Positions 61,205-64,000 of a stretch of 64,000 nt of DNA are shown here, piece by piece. The DNA lies in contig NZ_AKGG01000016.1 in NCBI RefSeq assembly GCF_000277645.1, forward strand, positions 124,001 to 188,000, written 5' to 3'. Position 1 is the first letter of the stretch. Each line of letters opens with the position of its first letter. The notes below the pieces were generated by a model, which ran no database searches, was not told the origin of the DNA, and was given only the letters and a program-made list of their open reading frames with translations. A program made the translations under genes and the position numbers. This stretch comes from Weissella koreensis KCTC 3621 (lineage in GTDB: Bacteria; Bacillota; Bacilli; Lactobacillales; Lactobacillaceae).

Positions 61205-62632
61205 CTAGGCTTCGTCATACCAGCTATAATGATACATTTTACCTGCTGGTTGGTCTACTCGTTCATATGTGTGTGCTCCAAAGTAATCCCGTTGTGCTTG
61301 GATTAAGTTTGCTGGCAAAACGGCTGAACGATATGAATCGTAATAAGCTACTGCGGCTGAAAGTGATGGTGCTGGAATTCCAGCTTCAACTGCCAAAGCC
61401 ACAACCCGTCGAGCAGCTCCTTGATACTTTTCGGCAATCGTCTTAAAGTAGTCGTTCAACAAAAGATTATGCAATGCTGGATCAGCATCATATGCATCTG
61501 TAATCCGTTGCAAGAAGCGCGCCCGAATAATTGCACCGGCACGCCATAATTGAGCTAATTCACCAAATGGCAAATTCCAATCATAGTGGTCTGATGCCAT
61601 ACGCAATTGATCAAATCCTTGAGCATAAGACATAATCTTTCCGAAATACAAAGCTTGACGTAAGTCTTCAACTGTTGCCTTTAGATCACCTTCAAATTGA
61701 TAATCAGGGCCATTTAGTTCCTTTGAAGCAGCAACACGATCATCCTTCATTGCAGAGATGTAACGCGCATAAACTGATTCAGTGATTAATGATTGAGGTG
61801 CCCCAACTTCCAAAGCTGATTGTGAAGACCACTTTCCAGTTCCCTTGTTACCAGCACGGTCCAAGATCATATCAACCATTGGCTTATCACTACCAAGATC
61901 ATCTTTTCGCGTCAAAATGTCAGCTGTAATCTCGATCAAATATGAATCAAGTTCTCCAGCATTCCATTCTTTAAAGGTATCTGCTAAATCAGTTTGTGAC
62001 AAACCAACTACACGTTTTAAAATATCATATGATTCAGCAATTAATTGCATATCTCCATACTCAATTCCATTGTGCACCATTTTAACATAATGCCCTGCAC
62101 CATCTGGTCCAATGTAAGTTACTGTAGGCTTTCCATCTTCAGGTGCCTTGGCCGCAATTTCATGCAAAATTGGTTCTACTAGGTCATAAGCTTCCTTTTG
62201 ACCACCAGGCATCATTGAGGGTCCTTCTAAGGCCCCTAATTCTCCACCAGAAACACCCATTCCGATGAAGTTAATTCCAGATGCCGCCAAATATTCAGAA
62301 CGGCGCATTGTATCTTCAAAGAATGTATTCCCACCATCGATCAAGATATCATCTTTTTCCAAAAATGGTAATAATTCTTCGATGACAGCATCTGTTCCAG
62401 CCCCAGCCTTGACCATCAACAAAATTCGTCGGGGGCGTTCGATTGATTTAACAAAATCTTCAACGGTATAACTTGGAACAAAATGCTTTTCAGCATGCTT
62501 TGCTACCAAATCATCCGTCCGTGTGCGTGAACGGTTGTAAACTGCAACCGTATAACCTCTTGATTCAACGTTTAAAGCCAAATTACGACCCATTACAGCT
62601 AAACCAACTACACCAAAATTAGCTTGTTCCAT
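61205..62632 (-). CDS. gnd: 6-phosphogluconate dehydrogenase, decarboxylating
   Basis: A 475-aa enzyme making ribulose-5-phosphate, CO2 and reduced coenzyme. It is the step that feeds the phosphoketolase pathway in heterofermenters. The Rossmann loop [15 protein letters not shown] and [10 protein letters not shown] point to NADP use. The catalytic region is [19 protein letters not shown], and [18 protein letters not shown] is the family signature. Own promoter and terminator. Confidence 0.97.
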   Translation of the reverse strand: MEQANFGVVGLAVMGRNLALNVESRGYTVAVYNRSRTRTDDLVAKHAEKHFVPSYTVEDFVKSIERPRRILLMVKAGAGTDAVIEELLPFLEKDDILIDGGNTFFEDTMRRSEYLAASGINFIGMGVSGGELGALEGPSMMPGGQKEAYDLVEPILHEIAAKAPEDGKPTVTYIGPDGAGHYVKMVHNGIEYGDMQLIAESYDILKRVVGLSQTDLADTFKEWNAGELDSYLIEITADILTRKDDLGSDKPMVDMILDRAGNKGTGKWSSQSALEVGAPQSLITESVYARYISAMKDDRVAASKELNGPDYQFEGDLKATVEDLRQALYFGKIMSYAQGFDQLRMASDHYDWNLPFGELAQLWRAGAIIRARFLQRITDAYDADPALHNLLLNDYFKTIAEKYQGAARRVVALAVEAGIPAPSLSAAVAYYDSYRSAVLPANLIQAQRDYFGAHTYERVDQPAGKMYHYSWYDEA

Positions 62633-62671
62633 GCTAATACCTCCATATTTACATTAATAACATACAATTCT

Positions 62672-62700
62672 ATTATACTTTATTTTTGTAAGCACGGTAA
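62672..62700 (-). promoter_or_regulatory. Promoter of gnd
   Basis: -10 TATAAT (62672-62677, perfect), 17-bp spacer, poor -35 TTACCG (62695-62700); RBS TGGAGGT follows. Confidence 0.65.
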
Positions 62701-62772
62701 TGTTATTGTGAAAAAAATATCATTACAATTAATAATTTTATCAAACAATTAATCCATATTAATTTTTTAAAC

Positions 62773-62813
62773 AAAAAAATCCTACTCGCATATCTGCGAA
62801 ATAGGATCCTTTT
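62773..62813 (-). terminator. Terminator of the 45-aa protein gene
   Basis: Stem from ATCCTA and TCGCA with TGCGA and TAGGAT, loop TATC, seven T's on the minus strand. Confidence 0.9.
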
Positions 62814-62836
62814 GACTTCAGTTAACAAGCAAATAA

Positions 62837-62974
62837 TTACTTGTTTTCAAGTTCTGCTTTACCCTTAGCCCAAGCTTGGATATTAACAGTAGTTTCTTGG
62901 CGAGCCTTCTTGCCGGCATCGTGGCCAACAGGACGCTTGCTTGCCCATGAATTATATGGTGAATGAATAGCCAT
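62837..62974 (-). CDS. Small 45-aa basic protein of unknown function
   Basis: An unrecognised 45-residue product beginning MAIHSPYNSWASKRPVG and ending GKAELENK. It has nine Lys/Arg, no membrane helix and no cysteines. Support for it being real is strong: a perfect GGAGGT RBS, a good promoter (63012-63040), a strong terminator directly after it, and codons like those of the ribosomal genes. It stands alone between gnd and the CorA-type gene. Function unknown; a stress or ribosome-associated small protein is only a guess. Confidence 0.7.
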   Translation of the reverse strand: MAIHSPYNSWASKRPVGHDAGKKARQETTVNIQAWAKGKAELENK

Positions 62975-62993
62975 TGTTATTTACCTCCGTTTT

Positions 62994-63005
62994 GTTATCG
63001 ATAAC
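62994..63005. promoter_or_regulatory. Palindrome in the leader of the 45-aa protein gene
   Basis: GTTATCGATAAC, a perfect 12-bp palindrome between the -10 element and the RBS, near the expected transcription start. It could be an operator or a 5' mRNA hairpin. Confidence 0.4.
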
Positions 63006-63011
63006 TTTATA

Positions 63012-63040
63012 AGTCTAGCTAAAATTAAGGTAAAAGTCAA
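63012..63040 (-). promoter_or_regulatory. Promoter of the 45-aa protein gene
   Basis: -35 TTGACT (63035-63040), 17-bp spacer, -10 TAGACT (63012-63017). Confidence 0.7.
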
Positions 63041-63053
63041 TTACTGATTACAA

Positions 63054-63971
63054 TTATCGCTTAAAAAAACCCCGATGCCATAAAATAATCACCGTTATGA
63101 GCATTAAAATACCAGTAATCAAGATCGTTATTAACCAACTTGTATGGTTTTGTGCAAACGGTAACCACTGGACATTTTGGCCATAAAACCCACTGACAAT
63201 TGTCGGAATCGTTAAAACAACTGTTACCAACGTCAACATCTTCATCGTCCAATTCAGGTTATTATTAGCAATCGAAGCATATGAATCTTCCACTTGATTG
63301 GTAACCAATTGAGATAATTCACCGGTATCTTGTGCTTGTTGTAATTCAACTTGAACATCTACTAATTTCTCAATTTGAGCCGTTTCCAGACTTAACAATT
63401 TTTGGTTTTTCAAATTATTAATTAAGTCATTATCACTACGCAATGAATTTAATAAATAAATTAAATCGGTCTGTAAGTTCATTAATTCATCAATTTTACC
63501 TTGCAATGACTTCGCCTCACGTAAAGCCCGTTGAATTGGATTTCGACGACGGTTAATTTCTAAAATCACAGTTTGAAATTTACTTGATAAGATTCTGAGA
63601 GTATCAATCAAAATATCAATTGGTTGAAAATGATGCAAATTTTCATGTGCTTGCTCAATAATCTTATTAATATAATTGATAAGATATTTCGTTTCCATTC
63701 GAGTGAAAGTCATTAAAAACTTTTGATCTTGATTAACAATAAAGCTAGCCGGCTCAGTGGTTGCAATATCGGAAGTTGGGGTCACAACATCAAAAATAAT
63801 CAATAAATTTTCACCATCAATCTCATTCCGTGCACTTTCATAGGGATCCAAAGCATAATTAATCATTTCATTTGCAATTTGATATTTTTGATTCAATTTT
63901 TCCCGCTCATTCGGTTGCATTTCGTGCACTTGCACCCAAGTCCAATCTGTAATTTTTTGTTCTTCAATCAT
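63054..63971 (-). CDS. CorA-family divalent cation transporter
   Basis: A 305-aa membrane protein. A large cytoplasmic domain with a long helical stretch (QKLLSLETAQIEKLVDVQ) precedes two C-terminal membrane helices. The usual GMN signature between them reads YGQNVQ here, after PTIVSGFYGQN. A basic HRGFFKR tail follows the second helix. It probably moves Mg2+ or another divalent ion; the altered signature leaves specificity open. ATG with AGGAG RBS. Confidence 0.85.
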   Translation of the reverse strand: MIEEQKITDWTWVQVHEMQPNEREKLNQKYQIANEMINYALDPYESARNEIDGENLLIIFDVVTPTSDIATTEPASFIVNQDQKFLMTFTRMETKYLINYINKIIEQAHENLHHFQPIDILIDTLRILSSKFQTVILEINRRRNPIQRALREAKSLQGKIDELMNLQTDLIYLLNSLRSDNDLINNLKNQKLLSLETAQIEKLVDVQVELQQAQDTGELSQLVTNQVEDSYASIANNNLNWTMKMLTLVTVVLTIPTIVSGFYGQNVQWLPFAQNHTSWLITILITGILMLITVIILWHRGFFKR

Positions 63972-64000
63972 CTTTGCGCTCCTAATTAATCAAATAAAAA

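Overview
The window looks like chromosome from a low-GC, heterofermentative lactic acid bacterium of the Leuconostocaceae, most likely Weissella (inference). The grounds are low-GC Firmicutes gene orders (S10-spc-alpha ribosomal operon; tdk-prfA-prmC-tsaC-glyA-upp-atp; tsaB-rimI-tsaD), a short-form adenylate kinase, two tandem D-lactate dehydrogenase genes and 6-phosphogluconate dehydrogenase. Every gene I could support lies on the minus strand, so transcription runs from high to low coordinates.

Layout, left to right. (1) 1-11850: a ribosomal-protein operon, rpsJ through rpsM (partial), with secY, adk, infA and rpmJ, a good promoter at 11843-11871 and a structured ~190-nt leader. rpsN is missing from its usual place. 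(2) 11880-12680: AT-rich junction with a lone IS150-type OrfA. (3) 12732-24413: a tightly packed 12-gene surface-polysaccharide operon: unknown protein, priming glycosyltransferase, Wzz, Wzy, O-acetyltransferase, Wzx, WecG-type transferase, degenerate CpsD-like protein, two GT4 transferases, acyltransferase-3, and an FkbH-GNAT-SGNH protein. (4) 24442-25304: the most interesting part. A ~146-bp segment carries the operon's only visible promoter. It is bounded by two serine-recombinase crossover-like sites with oppositely oriented AA/TT cores, and a Hin-type serine recombinase gene lies next to it. A strong terminator separates the recombinase gene from the segment. This looks like a phase-variable (invertible) promoter for polysaccharide synthesis. 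(5) 25506-28400: wecB (UDP-ManNAc supply) and a secreted Ig-like protein whose promoter overlaps a perfect-consensus cre site. (6) 28578-32317: sortase, tsaB, two RimI-like acetyltransferases, tsaD. (7) 32502-38618: an EIIC-like membrane protein, two D-LDH paralogues, a small basic GRPRKY protein with a palindromic candidate operator, serS and a deoxynucleoside kinase. (8) 38903-51371: the complete F1Fo ATP synthase operon, then upp, glyA, tsaC, prmC, prfA, tdk. (9) 51592-63971: murT-gatD, pepF, two APC permeases, an orphan methyltransferase-like protein, an XRE regulator, rlmA, gnd, a 45-aa protein with strong expression signals, and a CorA-type transporter.

The polysaccharide genes fit one Wzx/Wzy pathway. 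WecB, outside the putative switch, would make UDP-ManNAc for the WecG-type transferase inside it. No tRNA, rRNA, CRISPR array or complete mobile element was seen. All functional calls come from reading motifs and gene order; no database search was run.
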